NCBI GenBank assembly: GCA_035248685.1
Contig: DATFHF010000073.1
Coordinates: 1-64,000 of the forward strand
Direction: 5' to 3'
DNA: 64,000 bases
Source: Jatrophihabitans_A sp035248685
Lineage (GTDB): Bacteria > Actinomycetota > Actinomycetes > Mycobacteriales > Jatrophihabitantaceae
This document shows, piece by piece, positions 30,162 to 37,998 of the stretch. The notes beneath the pieces were generated by a model. The model saw only the letters and a list, made by a program, of their open reading frames with translations. It had not been told where the DNA came from and ran no database searches. Numbering within the stretch: the first letter of the stretch is position 1; each line of letters begins with the position of its first letter. A program made the position numbers and the translations under genes.

Positions 30162-31076
30162 GTGCCGGAAACATCATCAACCACCGACCTGCGGCAACCG
30201 CTCCGTTTGCTGTGCGTGCATGCCCATCCCGACGACGAGTCGAGCAAGGGTGCGGCGACCATGGCCAAGTACGTCGACGAGGGCGCCGAGGTATTGGTGG
30301 TCAGCTGTACCGGTGGCGAGCGCGGGGACATCCTCAACCCTGCGTTGAAGGACCGTCCGGAGATCGCCGAGCGGATGCACGAGATCCGGATCGCCGAGAT
30401 GGCGCAGGCCGCGCGGATCCTGGGCGTGCAGCACCGGTGGCTCGGCTTCATCGACTCCGGGCTGCCCGAGGGTGATCCGCTGCCGCCGTTGCCCGAGGGC
30501 TGCTTCGCGCTGGTTCCGGTGGAAGAGGCAAGCCGCGCCCTGGTGCAGGTGATCCGCGAGTTCCGACCGCACGTGATGACCACCTACGACGAGAACGGCG
30601 GGTACCCGCATCCCGATCACATCATGTGCCACCGGGTCTCGGTGGCCGCCTTCGACGCGGCCGCTGATCCTGATGCGTTCCCGGACGCCGGTGCGCCGTG
30701 GCAGCCGCTCAAGCTGTACTACGACGTGAGCTTTACCCGGGAACGGGTCGAGGCGTTGCACAACGCGATGCTGGAAGAGGGCATCGAGTCGCCCTACGCG
30801 GAATGGCTGAGCAACTGGAAGGAGCGGGCGGCCGACCGGCGGGTGCCGAACGTCACCACGAAGGTCTACTGCGCCGACCAGTTCCCGCGCCGGGACGCGG
30901 CGCTGCTGGCGCATGCCACCCAGGTCGATCCGGAGGGCTGGTTCTTCAAAGTGCCGCTGGACGTGCAGCGCCGGGTGTTCCCGTGGGAGCAGTTCGAGCT
31001 GGCTCGTTCGATGGTGGACAGCGAGCTGCCTGAGGACGACCTGTTCGCCGGCGTTCGCGAGAAGGTCAGCCGGTGA
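30162..31076 (+). CDS. mca: mycothiol S-conjugate amidase
   Basis: A 304-residue zinc amidase that cleaves mycothiol-toxin conjugates to a mercapturic acid and glucosaminyl-inositol. The LmbE/PIG-L fold is shown by VHAHPDDESSKGAAT (zinc His22 and Asp25 region), SCTGGERGDILNPAL, TTYDENGGYPHPDHIMCH (second zinc His) and late HATQVDPEGWFF. Length and these motifs favour Mca over the deacetylase MshB. Start GTG 30162. The greA neighbour matches the mycobacterial locus. Its stop overlaps the next GTG (GTGA). Presence of mca means the organism makes mycothiol. Confidence 0.94.
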   Translation: MPETSSTTDLRQPLRLLCVHAHPDDESSKGAATMAKYVDEGAEVLVVSCTGGERGDILNPALKDRPEIAERMHEIRIAEMAQAARILGVQHRWLGFIDSGLPEGDPLPPLPEGCFALVPVEEASRALVQVIREFRPHVMTTYDENGGYPHPDHIMCHRVSVAAFDAAADPDAFPDAGAPWQPLKLYYDVSFTRERVEALHNAMLEEGIESPYAEWLSNWKERAADRRVPNVTTKVYCADQFPRRDAALLAHATQVDPEGWFFKVPLDVQRRVFPWEQFELARSMVDSELPEDDLFAGVREKVSR

Positions 31077-31357
31077 GCGGCTGGCAGCTACTGGCCGACT
31101 CGGACGCCGGCAAGGGCAGCCCGATCGGCTTCTTCGTGGTGCTGGTGCTGCTCATCGCGGTGTATTTCCTGTACCGGTCGATGAACCGGCACCTGAAACG
31201 GGTGCCGACCAGCTTCGACCCACCGCCGCCCACCGGTGAGCCGGCCGATCCGCGGCTGCTGTTGTCCGACCCGCAGCCGCCGCCAGCCGAACCCGACAGT
31301 GGCGATGCGGCGCCGGGCCCGGTCAATCCTCGCGAACCCGGCCCCGACCAGCCTTGA
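31073..31357 (+). CDS. small single-TM membrane protein downstream of mca
   Basis: A 94-residue protein: short N-terminus, one transmembrane helix at about residues 18-35 (GFFVVLVLLIAVYFLYRSM), a basic stretch (NRHLKRVP), then a Pro-rich acidic tail. GTG 31073 overlaps the mca stop. A similar small membrane protein follows mca in mycobacteria (Rv1083), so the link is conserved though its role is unknown. Its 3-prime end overlaps the convergent arfB gene by 35 bp. Confidence 0.8.
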   Translation: MSGWQLLADSDAGKGSPIGFFVVLVLLIAVYFLYRSMNRHLKRVPTSFDPPPPTGEPADPRLLLSDPQPPPAEPDSGDAAPGPVNPREPGPDQP

Positions 31358-31769
31358 TCTGACCTCGCTGCCGTTTCAGATCCAGCCGTCGCTGGCGGGC
31401 CGCTCGCGACGGGGCAGTGGCCCGGCGAGCCGGCGGTGCGGGCGCCAACGCCTGGCTCAAGTGATAGGCCAGCCGAGCCCGGGCCGCGGCTCGGTTGGTC
31501 AACTGGGATCGTTGCTCGGAAGCGGTGATTCGCAGCACGCCGTCCACCAGCCGGCCGGCGAGCCGATCCAGCACCCGGGCTCGCTGCTGGTCGGTGAAGG
31601 CCGTCGAGGCCCGGACGTCGAAGCTGAGTTCGACCCGGCTGTCGGTGGTGTTCACGCCCTGCCCGCCTGGCCCGGACGAGCGGGAGAACCGTTCCACCAG
31701 CTCGGCGGCGGGGATGGTCAGGCCGTCCGGGACGCCGCGCCCGGGAGGCAGCCGCAGGTCGCCGATCAC
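31323..31769 (-). CDS. arfB: ArfB-like peptidyl-tRNA hydrolase (ribosome rescue)
   Basis: A 148-residue class I release-factor-like protein: IPAAELVERFSRSSGPGGQGVNTTDSRVEL contains the GGQ motif that hydrolyses peptidyl-tRNA, and the C-terminus is a basic tail (ARRATAPSRAARQRR, DLKRQRGQIK) that enters the mRNA channel of stalled ribosomes. It rescues ribosomes without a stop codon in the A site. GTG 31769 is 6 nt after TAGACT. The 18 bp around this promoter are identical to those before deoC. Confidence 0.92.
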   Translation of the reverse strand: MIGDLRLPPGRGVPDGLTIPAAELVERFSRSSGPGGQGVNTTDSRVELSFDVRASTAFTDQQRARVLDRLAGRLVDGVLRITASEQRSQLTNRAAARARLAYHLSQALAPAPPARRATAPSRAARQRRLDLKRQRGQIKAGRGRVRED

Positions 31770-31775
31770 CGAGCC

Positions 31776-31781
31776 AGTCTA
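31776..31781 (-). promoter_or_regulatory. leaderless -10 box, arfB
   Basis: Minus strand TAGACT, GGCTCG, GTG 31769: 6-nt spacing. Confidence 0.6.
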
Positions 31782-31797
31782 GGCAAACCGGATCACC

Positions 31798-31880
31798 GGC
31801 TCTTCGCGAGAGCGCTCATTGCTGATGAGCTGCGCCCCTCGTCGGCAGCGCTTGCGCGGGCAGAATCGGCTGCTCACTCA
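31798..31880 (+). repeat. dispersed intergenic repeat, copy C (diverged)
   Basis: It begins GGCTCTTCGCG-AGAGCGCTCAT and ends TGCTCACTCA, matching the ends of two copies at 60288-60360 and 60372-60447; the middle differs. It contains the small hairpin CTCAT-TGCTG-ATGAG. It lies between the divergent arfB and lipoprotein genes. Confidence 0.6.
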
Positions 31881-31918
31881 TCGGAGCGCCGTTCGAAGGT
31901 CCGGTGCTCGACTGGGGT

Positions 31919-31924
31919 TACCGT
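31919..31924 (+). promoter_or_regulatory. leaderless -10 box, DUF4232 lipoprotein
   Basis: TACCGT, GGCCAG, GTG 31931: 6-nt spacing. It fixes the start at the GTG that gives a proper lipoprotein signal. Confidence 0.6.
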
Positions 31925-31930
31925 GGCCAG

Positions 31931-32638
31931 GTGAGACCGGTTCTTGTACTGCTCGGTTTGCTAGGGCTGCTGGCCGGTTGTGGCTCAGCCACCGGTCCGT
32001 CCGCTGCCGGTCCCTCGGTCCCGGATTCGGCAGCGGTAACGTCCAGCGATACCAGCGATCCATCGGCCGATGCCACCAACGATCCGCTCGACCCGACGGA
32101 CCTGGTAGGGCCGCCGAGCCCGTCCGGCTTCGTCACCGGGCAGCCGCGCACCAGCGCCGCCCAGCCGTCCACGGTGAGCCCGCCGCCGGCCGGGCTTCTG
32201 GCCTGCGGGCCGCCCTACCTCAGGCTCGCCGTGCGGAGCGCGGGCAGTGGCCTGTCGCACGCCGGCTACGTCCTGCTGTTCACCAACACCGGCCAGATCG
32301 CCTGCACGATGACCGGTTACCCGACGCTGACCATCCTGGACGGTCAGGACCGGCCGGTCGTCCGAGCCAGCCCTACCCCGAGCGGTTACCTCGGCGGCCT
32401 GCGCAACCCGAAGCCACCGTTCCCGACGGCGGTGCTAGGCCCCGGCGGGACGGCGTCGGCGCTGCTGGAAGGGCTGCTGTTCGACTCGAGGACCGGCAAA
32501 GGCTGCCCGACCCAGCATGCGCTGCTGAGCACACCACCGGGCACCGCGAGTCCGATCAAGGCCGCCGCGGTCACCACCGTGTGCAGCCAGGTGCAGATCC
32601 ATCCGGTGGTGGCCGGCAATACCGGCAGCCAGCCCTGA
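31931..32638 (+). CDS. DUF4232 lipoprotein
   Basis: A 235-residue lipoprotein. The signal MRPVLVLLGLLGLLAGCGS has a lipobox LLAGC with Cys at residue 17; a Ser/Thr/Pro/Asp-rich linker follows to about residue 90. The C-terminal DUF4232 domain starts CGPPYLRLAVRSAGSG and contains LLFTNTGQIACTMTGYPTL, GPGGTASALLEG and CSQVQIHPVV, with four cysteines likely paired. DUF4232 is an Ig-like extracellular domain of unknown role, common in actinobacteria. A GTG start (31931) rather than the upstream ATG is supported by the -10 spacing and signal peptide. Confidence 0.87.
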   Translation: MRPVLVLLGLLGLLAGCGSATGPSAAGPSVPDSAAVTSSDTSDPSADATNDPLDPTDLVGPPSPSGFVTGQPRTSAAQPSTVSPPPAGLLACGPPYLRLAVRSAGSGLSHAGYVLLFTNTGQIACTMTGYPTLTILDGQDRPVVRASPTPSGYLGGLRNPKPPFPTAVLGPGGTASALLEGLLFDSRTGKGCPTQHALLSTPPGTASPIKAAAVTTVCSQVQIHPVVAGNTGSQP

Positions 32639-32679
32639 CACAGGAACGTCCCGGTCGTGTGGTGACGTCGGTGACTCGA

Positions 32680-32685
32680 TAACGT
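32680..32685 (+). promoter_or_regulatory. leaderless -10 box, add
   Basis: TAACGT, GAGCCC, ATG 32692: 6-nt spacing. Confidence 0.6.
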
Positions 32686-32691
32686 GAGCCC

Positions 32692-33798
32692 ATGCCGGCC
32701 GAACTGAACCCGACCACCATCCGCACCGCGCCGAAGGTGCTGCTGCACGATCACCTGGACGGCGGCGTGCGGCCGCAGAGCATCATCGAGCTGGCCAAGG
32801 CGATCGACTACGACCGGCTGCCGTCGACTGACGCTGCCGAACTCGACCGGTGGTTCCAGGAGTCGGCGAACTCCGGTTCGCTGGTGCGCTACCTGGAGAC
32901 CTTCGAACACACCGTTGCGGTGATGCAAACCCGGGAGGGCCTGCACCGGATCGCCAGCGAATGCGCGCAGGATCTGGCCGACGACGGCGTGGTGTATGCC
33001 GAGGTGCGCTGGGCGCCTGAGCAGCACGTCGGGCAGGGCCTCACCCTGAACGAGGTGGTCGAGGCGACGTTGGAAGGGTTTGCGCACGGGGTGCAGGCAG
33101 CCTCCGAGCGCGGCAAGCAGATCCGGATCGGTGCGCTGGCCACCGCCATGCGCCACGCCGCCCGCTCGCGGGAGATCGCCGAGCTGGCGGTGGCCTACCG
33201 CGACCGCGGCGTGGTCGGCTTCGATATCGCGGGCGCCGAGGCCGGCTTTCCACCGAGCCGGCACCTGGACGCGTTCGAGTACCTGCGCCGGGAGAACTTT
33301 CACTTCACCATTCACGCCGGCGAAGCGTTCGGGCTGCCCTCGATCTGGGAGGCGATCCAGTGGTGTGGCACCGACCGGCTCGGGCACGGCGTGCGAATCA
33401 TCGACGACGTCACCGCCACCGGGTCCTCGTTGGAGGAGCAGGTCGCCTCGGCCCAGCTTGGCCGGCTGGCCCAGTACGTCCGGGACAAGCGGATCCCGTT
33501 GGAGATGTGCCCGTCCTCCAATATCCAAACCGGGGCGGCCGCTTCGATTGCCGAACACCCGATCGGGTTGCTGCGGCGGCTGCACTTCCGGGTGACGGTG
33601 AACACCGATAACCGGTTGATGAGCGGGACGAGCATGACCCGGGAGATGGCGCTGCTGGCCGAGGCGTTCGACTACGGCTGGTCGGACCTCCAGTGGTTGA
33701 CGGTCAACGCGATGAAGAGTGCCTTTATCCCGTTCGATGATCGGTTGACCATCATCAACTCCCAGATCAAGCCGGGGTATGCCGCGCTGAGCGTGTAG
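32692..33798 (+). CDS. add: adenosine deaminase
   Basis: A 368-residue zinc enzyme that converts (deoxy)adenosine to (deoxy)inosine in purine salvage. Zinc ligands His19 and His21 are in LLHDHLDGGVRPQS; FTIHAGEAFG gives the third His and catalytic Glu; GHGVRI and NTDNRLMSG carry the remaining ligands (the latter in the form usual for actinobacterial Add). Together with punA, deoC and upp elsewhere in the window it completes nucleoside salvage. It has its own leaderless promoter and is convergent with the SRPBCC gene. Confidence 0.95.
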   Translation: MPAELNPTTIRTAPKVLLHDHLDGGVRPQSIIELAKAIDYDRLPSTDAAELDRWFQESANSGSLVRYLETFEHTVAVMQTREGLHRIASECAQDLADDGVVYAEVRWAPEQHVGQGLTLNEVVEATLEGFAHGVQAASERGKQIRIGALATAMRHAARSREIAELAVAYRDRGVVGFDIAGAEAGFPPSRHLDAFEYLRRENFHFTIHAGEAFGLPSIWEAIQWCGTDRLGHGVRIIDDVTATGSSLEEQVASAQLGRLAQYVRDKRIPLEMCPSSNIQTGAAASIAEHPIGLLRRLHFRVTVNTDNRLMSGTSMTREMALLAEAFDYGWSDLQWLTVNAMKSAFIPFDDRLTIINSQIKPGYAALSV

Positions 33799-33801
33799 AA
33801 C

Positions 33802-34287
33802 TCAGTCGGCGGATGCGGTCGATCGCTTTGCGGCGGCGGCGAATTCGCGCAAGTCCCAACCGGAGGCAACCGCGTCCCGCATCGATTCCCAGCCTTCGCC
33901 GTGCCGGTCGAGGTGGCGGTGGGTGAGCTTGACGTGCGTCCGGTCCGACGCCAACTCGGTAAATGCGATCTCGATCTCGCTGGCTTTGGCCGGGTCGGTT
34001 TCGAGTTGCCATTGCACGTTGATGTCCCAGCTGAAGCAGACCCGGGTCGGCGGCTGGTAGGCCAGCACCCGCGACCAGCGGCATTCGCTGCCGTCGATCC
34101 CTCGATCGATGATGTGGCCGCCCACGTAAGGCTCGAAGACCATCTCGGCAAGCGGCACCTCGATGATGTGGTGGCTCTTGTCCCACCAGGATCCGATCTG
34201 GTTGGTGAAGACATCGAAGGCTTGGGCTATCGGCGCTTCGACCTCGATGTCGAGGCTCACCTCAGTGGTCGCCGTCCGAGTGGTCAT
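33802..34287 (-). CDS. SRPBCC (AHSA1-like) domain protein
   Basis: A 161-residue protein of the START/SRPBCC superfamily, AHSA1-like branch: EVSLDIEVEAPIAQAFDVFTNQIGSWWDKSHH, FEPYVGGHIIDRG, WEPxx-like segment LAYQPPTRVCFSWDI, EIEIAFTELASDRTHVKLTHRHLDRHGEG and a C-terminal helix. These bind small hydrophobic ligands. It overlaps the upstream ArsR gene by 4 bp (ATGA), a very common ArsR-SRPBCC pairing in actinobacteria. It is probably expressed only when the regulator releases the operator. Confidence 0.88.
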   Translation of the reverse strand: MTTRTATTEVSLDIEVEAPIAQAFDVFTNQIGSWWDKSHHIIEVPLAEMVFEPYVGGHIIDRGIDGSECRWSRVLAYQPPTRVCFSWDINVQWQLETDPAKASEIEIAFTELASDRTHVKLTHRHLDRHGEGWESMRDAVASGWDLREFAAAAKRSTASAD

Positions 34288-34598
34288 GTATCCTCCTGCT
34301 GCTGCTCGGCCGCATCGCGGAATGCGGCTAGGGATCGGGTCCAGAACGCGTCGAAGTAGGCGCGGATGATGGCCAACGCGTTGGGATCGACGGTGTAAAC
34401 CCGGCGGGTGCCGACCGCCCGATCGGTGACCAGGCCGACAGATTTGAGGATCTGTAAGTGCTGGGACACCGCCGAGCGGGTGATCGGCATGTCGCGGGCG
34501 AGGTCACTCACCGCTGCCGGACCGTCGACGAGGCGCTCCACGATGGCCCGCCGGGTGGGTTCGGCGATGGCATCGATGAGTGCAGAAGCGTTAGCCAT
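34284..34598 (-). CDS. ArsR family transcriptional regulator
   Basis: A 104-residue winged-helix repressor: ALIDAIAEPTRRAIVERLVDGPAAVSDLARDMPITRSAVSQHLQILKSVGLV (recognition helix around residues 40-56), then the wing DRAVGTRRVYTV. It lacks the metal-binding CxC motif, so it belongs to the non-metal PadR/SdpR-like ArsR group paired with SRPBCC proteins. Its own start codon lies inside a perfect 20-bp palindrome, suggesting tight autoregulation. First gene of a two-gene operon. Confidence 0.92.
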   Translation of the reverse strand: MANASALIDAIAEPTRRAIVERLVDGPAAVSDLARDMPITRSAVSQHLQILKSVGLVTDRAVGTRRVYTVDPNALAIIRAYFDAFWTRSLAAFRDAAEQQQEDT

Positions 34599-34607
34599 GG
34601 CTAACGC
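34588..34607. promoter_or_regulatory. operator palindrome over the ArsR start codon
   Basis: GCGTTAGCCATGGCTAACGC is a perfect 20-bp palindrome; the CAT at 34596-34598 is the ArsR start codon (minus strand). A further half site GCTAACGC is at 34616-34623 and GCTAACC occurs again near 34655. Likely the self-operator. Confidence 0.65.
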
Positions 34608-34733
34608 AAGCTACCGCTAACGCTTGCCGTTCGTCAAGGCTGCTCTTCCGCGCAAGCTAACCGCCCGACAAGGCGGTGTGGCGAGCATCGGTTTCCTGAT
34701 GCCCGCCATACCGTCGGCTAATGCGGTGACTAC

Positions 34734-36098
34734 TTAGTTCAGTCCGCCGGTGGGGACGTAGATGGCCTGGTCGTAGTCATATCCAGCGCTGGGCGGCTGC
34801 GCTACTGCGAACGCGCCGAACGCCTTGCCATTGATCCAAGATGTCGAGATGTAATCGCCGACCATCCGGCCGTGGCTGGTCTCCGGGCAGAGCGAGATGC
34901 TGAACGGCCCGGCCAGCTCAATCGGAGCGCTCCAGGTGGCGCCACCGTCCACCGACTGGATATAGCCGACCTCGAGCTGGCAATCCGATCCGCACGCGGC
35001 GTTGCGGTAGAAGTAGTAGGTCAATCCCAGCTTGGCCGTCCCGCCGGAGGTCGAAGGATCCACGCCCAGACCGGGGATGAAATGGTCGAAGCCGCTCGTG
35101 ACGCTGTCGATCGGAATCCGGCTGGGCGCTGTCCATTTTTTGCCATCGGTCGAGGTCGACATGACGAGGTCGTTGGACGTGCACTTGGCGCGGAATCTGC
35201 AATCCTGCCAGACCAGGTAGACCTTTCCTGCCGCGTCGATCTCCGACGACGGCAGTCCCGAACGTAGATCGCCAGCCGGCGCATGGGTGATGTCGTCGGC
35301 GACCCTGGTGATCGAGGTCCAAGAAGCGCCGCCGTCCAGCGAACGCCAGGCAGACAGTTGGGTCTGGCCCGAGTTCGGAGCCGTCACGATCACCGTGCCG
35401 TTCGGCTGTACGACCGGCTGGCCGGCAAAGCCGGTGGCCTGGTTGCCGGTATCGAGCGCCAGTCCCCAGGTCAGGCCACCGTCGGTCGACGTCGACATCT
35501 TGAGTCGGTTCTTGTCGGCATGGTCGTCGAACTGGGTGTAGCAGTGGCCGTAGTAGGGGCTGGCCGGATGGTTATCACAGACCGTCCAGTTCTTGTCGTA
35601 GAAAGTGCTGCTCGACGCGATAGCGATCGGGTTTCCGAAGGTCAATCCACCATCGGTCGAGCGGCTGACCAATATCGCCGGGATCGCAAGGTCGGCGGTG
35701 ACCGGAAGTGAAGAAATCAACCAGACACCGTGAGCGGCGTCGTAGGCCACCGTCGAGTCACTCACTCGGTCATACGGGCCACCGGTGGCGGTCGTTATCC
35801 CGGGCAATGTGCCCTGGATCCAGGTAGCGCCGGCGTCCGTGCTGGTGGCATAGCCGATACCGGCTCCGCCGCCGGAGAAGGAGCGGCCGACCTGCGCGGC
35901 CACCACGATGGTATTGCCGAAGGCGAAGGTATCCGGTTCCACCGACGCCTTGTGGTCACCGTTGCCGCCGGTGAACGGATCATCGATGATCTTTTGCAAC
36001 GGCACCGCTGCCTGGGCTGCCGGTACGTTCAACAGCCCGACGGCGGCGACTGTCGCCACGGTGACGATGCTTGCTCCCAACTTGCCCGTACGCCGCAT
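34734..36098 (-). CDS. secreted BNR/Asp-box repeat protein (sialidase-like fold)
   Basis: A 454-residue secreted protein. Signal peptide about residues 1-30 (LGASIVTVATVAAVGLLN, cleavage after AQA). The rest contains about six Asp-box units, S-x-D-x-G-x-x-W/F: STDAGATW, STDGGLTF, STDGGLTW, SLDGGASW, STDGKKWT and SVDGGATW, spaced as in six-bladed beta propellers of exo-sialidases and related proteins. The Arg triad and Asp/Glu needed for sialidase activity cannot be confirmed here, so enzyme function is open. GGGGGT lies before the ATG as ribosome site. Monocistronic. Confidence 0.85.
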   Translation of the reverse strand: MRRTGKLGASIVTVATVAAVGLLNVPAAQAAVPLQKIIDDPFTGGNGDHKASVEPDTFAFGNTIVVAAQVGRSFSGGGAGIGYATSTDAGATWIQGTLPGITTATGGPYDRVSDSTVAYDAAHGVWLISSLPVTADLAIPAILVSRSTDGGLTFGNPIAIASSSTFYDKNWTVCDNHPASPYYGHCYTQFDDHADKNRLKMSTSTDGGLTWGLALDTGNQATGFAGQPVVQPNGTVIVTAPNSGQTQLSAWRSLDGGASWTSITRVADDITHAPAGDLRSGLPSSEIDAAGKVYLVWQDCRFRAKCTSNDLVMSTSTDGKKWTAPSRIPIDSVTSGFDHFIPGLGVDPSTSGGTAKLGLTYYFYRNAACGSDCQLEVGYIQSVDGGATWSAPIELAGPFSISLCPETSHGRMVGDYISTSWINGKAFGAFAVAQPPSAGYDYDQAIYVPTGGLN

Positions 36099-36446
36099 GT
36101 TGCACCCCCTGTTTATGTGACGAAGGTCTCAATCTAGAGCTGTATGACCAGGGGGGTACATAGCTGGCTTACTTCTCAATTGCTCTATTCGCCGACCTGG
36201 TTGGCGTACTAGTACTGTGCAATTCACTCAAGCCCGAAAGCCGGTCTGGGACACAATGATCGACGCTCACGCCGCGCAGGCGGAACCCGCTCGGGTGCCG
36301 GCGTCCTGGCAACGGTTGTGGCCGACGATCCTGGTACGTGACCGTCAGCTGGCAGCAAGCACTTGACACTTGTCGAACCAGTGGCGGGCTCTGCTACCCC
36401 AATCTGACCGCGCACGTCCCGAGCTGGTCGCCGACCATGAGATCCG
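36099..36446. other. intergenic region without a gene
   Basis: It holds the promoter side of the BNR gene and a 10-bp palindrome GTACTAGTAC at 36206-36215. A 36-codon open frame at 36257-36366 has no support. Nothing else seen. Confidence 0.55.
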
Positions 36447-36995
36447 TTAGAACATGAACGGCACGATCATCTTGGTCGAGCGCTTATAGCCTGGGTAGCT
36501 GTCGGGGAATTCCTCGGTCAGGTTGCGCTCTTCGACGACTGCGCCGTAGCCGAAGTAGCTGCCGGCCAGGGCCACGATGATCAGCCAGGTCCAGTTCAAC
36601 GCCACTGCGGTGCCGATGCCCGCGGTTAGGATGCCCGCGTAGATGGGATGGCGCACCAGGCGGTACGGACCGCTGGTCACCAACTCCGGCTCGTTCTTAC
36701 GCGACATCGGGGTGCCCCAATTGCGTCCGAGGCATACGCGCGCCCAGACGGCGAAGGCCAGCCCGGCCGCGAGCAGCGCCAGCCCGAAGCCGGCACGCCA
36801 CGGAGTCGGGTGGACGCGGTTACCGCGGAGCACTCCCAACCGGATCAACACAACGACGGCAGCGAAGATCGTGACCCTGATCGGCAACTCACGAGACCAC
36901 GCAACCCGTCCTCTTTTCATGGAGAGCGCGGCCACCAGCCAGTAGCTCCAGAACGCCGCCCAACTAACGGCAAAAACGACTTCGACGGCGGCCAT
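36447..36995 (-). CDS. isoprenylcysteine methyltransferase-like (ICMT/PEMT fold) membrane protein
   Basis: A 182-residue membrane protein with about five hydrophobic helices and the C-terminal signature of the ICMT/phospholipid methyltransferase family: GRNWGTPMSRKNEPELVTSGPYRLVRHPIYAGIL (AdoMet-binding RHPxY), then VVEERNLTEEFPDSYPGYKRSTKMIVPF (E-E-x-x-L). Substrate unknown; bacterial members modify lipids or other hydrophobic groups. The ATG at 36995 (MAAVEVVFAVS) is chosen; the frame is open further upstream but overlaps the divergent arsC-like gene. Confidence 0.86.
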   Translation of the reverse strand: MAAVEVVFAVSWAAFWSYWLVAALSMKRGRVAWSRELPIRVTIFAAVVVLIRLGVLRGNRVHPTPWRAGFGLALLAAGLAFAVWARVCLGRNWGTPMSRKNEPELVTSGPYRLVRHPIYAGILTAGIGTAVALNWTWLIIVALAGSYFGYGAVVEERNLTEEFPDSYPGYKRSTKMIVPFMF

Positions 36996-37015
36996 GTACT
37001 GAGCCTGCCACCCGG

Positions 37016-37021
37016 TACGCT
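37016..37021 (+). promoter_or_regulatory. leaderless -10 box, arsC-like gene
   Basis: TACGCT, 7 nt, ATG 37029. Confidence 0.6.
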
Positions 37022-37028
37022 GGCCGTC

Positions 37029-37385
37029 ATGGCCGACGTCACGATCTTGCACAACACCGCCTGCTCGACGTCCAAACATGCGCTCGATGAAGCGGAGCAG
37101 GCCGGAACCGCTGTCGAGATCCTTCAGTACCTGAAGCGGCCACTCGACCGCGCCGAGCTGCTGGATCTGATCGGCAAGCTAGAGGATCCGCCGGCGGACC
37201 TGGTGCGCAAGGATCCGTACTTCGCTCAGCTCGGCTTGGACGCCGATGACTACGTCACGCCTGAGGCGGTCGCCGATCTGCTCGTCGAGCATCCTCGCCT
37301 GCTCCAGCGTCCGGTGTTGATCAAGGGCGACCGCGCCATCATCGGCCGTCCCAAAGACCGGGTACGGCCCTTCCTGGAGTCGTAG
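37029..37385 (+). CDS. ArsC/Spx-type thioredoxin-fold protein (arsenate reductase family)
   Basis: A 118-residue protein of the ArsC family: ILHNTACSTSKHALDEAEQAG carries the N-terminal catalytic Cys (CSTSK), followed by EILQYLKRPLDRAELLDLIGKL, YVTPEAVADLLVEHPRLLQRPVLIKGDRAIIGRPKDRV with the Arg-containing cis-Pro loop. It may reduce arsenate using a thiol cofactor or only share the fold; no arsenite transporter or ars regulator is near. It is divergent from the ICMT gene with a 33-bp spacer. Confidence 0.88.
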   Translation: MADVTILHNTACSTSKHALDEAEQAGTAVEILQYLKRPLDRAELLDLIGKLEDPPADLVRKDPYFAQLGLDADDYVTPEAVADLLVEHPRLLQRPVLIKGDRAIIGRPKDRVRPFLES

Positions 37386-37452
37386 CTCGCGCAGCTGAAC
37401 CGCGCGCCGTGCCTGGCCGTGTTTACCGATAGGCAAACACAAGGCGGCGCGG

Positions 37453-37998
37453 ATGAGCATTCTGACTATCCACCGACCCCGCTGGACCGCGGCGGCACTG
37501 GTGCAGCCTAGCAATCGCGGGCCGAGCCCGGCGGCGATGCCGACCCTGAACGCCGATGAGCATGTGCTGTACCGGTCAGCGCGAGACGGGCGGCTGATCG
37601 CGGTAGGTACGGATGCGGCACTGCACTATCGGCTGCCCGGCGGCGCCTGGCGCAGGATCGCTTGGATCGATCTCACGGCGGCGAGCTGGTCGGTGCGCAC
37701 CCGCAGCCTGGAGCTTCACGGGGCGCTGCCGAACGGCCGGCATGGGCGCATAAGCATTGCCGCTGACCGGACGCTGGCGGCCTTCGCCACAGAGCGCATT
37801 GCCCACCTGCGTATCCTTCGGCACCGTGTCGAACTGCGGCCTGGGGTGTTCGGAATTGTTGAGGCGGTTCGGGTGTCCGATCAGGCGGCGCCGCTATGGC
37901 GGGTGCATCTCGATGAGTCGGGGTACCGGGACGACCCGTTGCTCCGGCAGGCCTGCCGAGATGTGATCAGCGAGCTGCGGTCACTAACCGGCTGTTGA
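37453..37998 (+). CDS. conserved actinobacterial protein of unknown function
   Basis: A 181-residue soluble protein that I cannot assign. Its centre, LNADEHVLYRSARDGRLIAVGTDAALHYRLPGGAWRRIAWIDLTAASWSV, suggests a beta-rich PH-like domain, and the C-terminus VWRVHLDESGYRDDPLLRQACRDVISELRSLTGC is helical. The first 28 residues are variable in character, and the ATG at 37537 (MPTLNADEH) could be the real start; ATG 37453 has only a weak ribosome site. No operon partner. Confidence 0.7.
   Translation: MSILTIHRPRWTAAALVQPSNRGPSPAAMPTLNADEHVLYRSARDGRLIAVGTDAALHYRLPGGAWRRIAWIDLTAASWSVRTRSLELHGALPNGRHGRISIAADRTLAAFATERIAHLRILRHRVELRPGVFGIVEAVRVSDQAAPLWRVHLDESGYRDDPLLRQACRDVISELRSLTGC

Noticed and set aside
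36257..36366. Small open frame starting MIDAHAAQAEPARVP
   Set aside because: About 36 codons, no ribosome site, no recognisable family.
37029..37385. An arsenic resistance operon
   Set aside because: Only the ArsC-like fold is present; no arsenite transporter, and the ArsR gene at 34284 is paired with an SRPBCC gene and lacks a metal-binding CxC.
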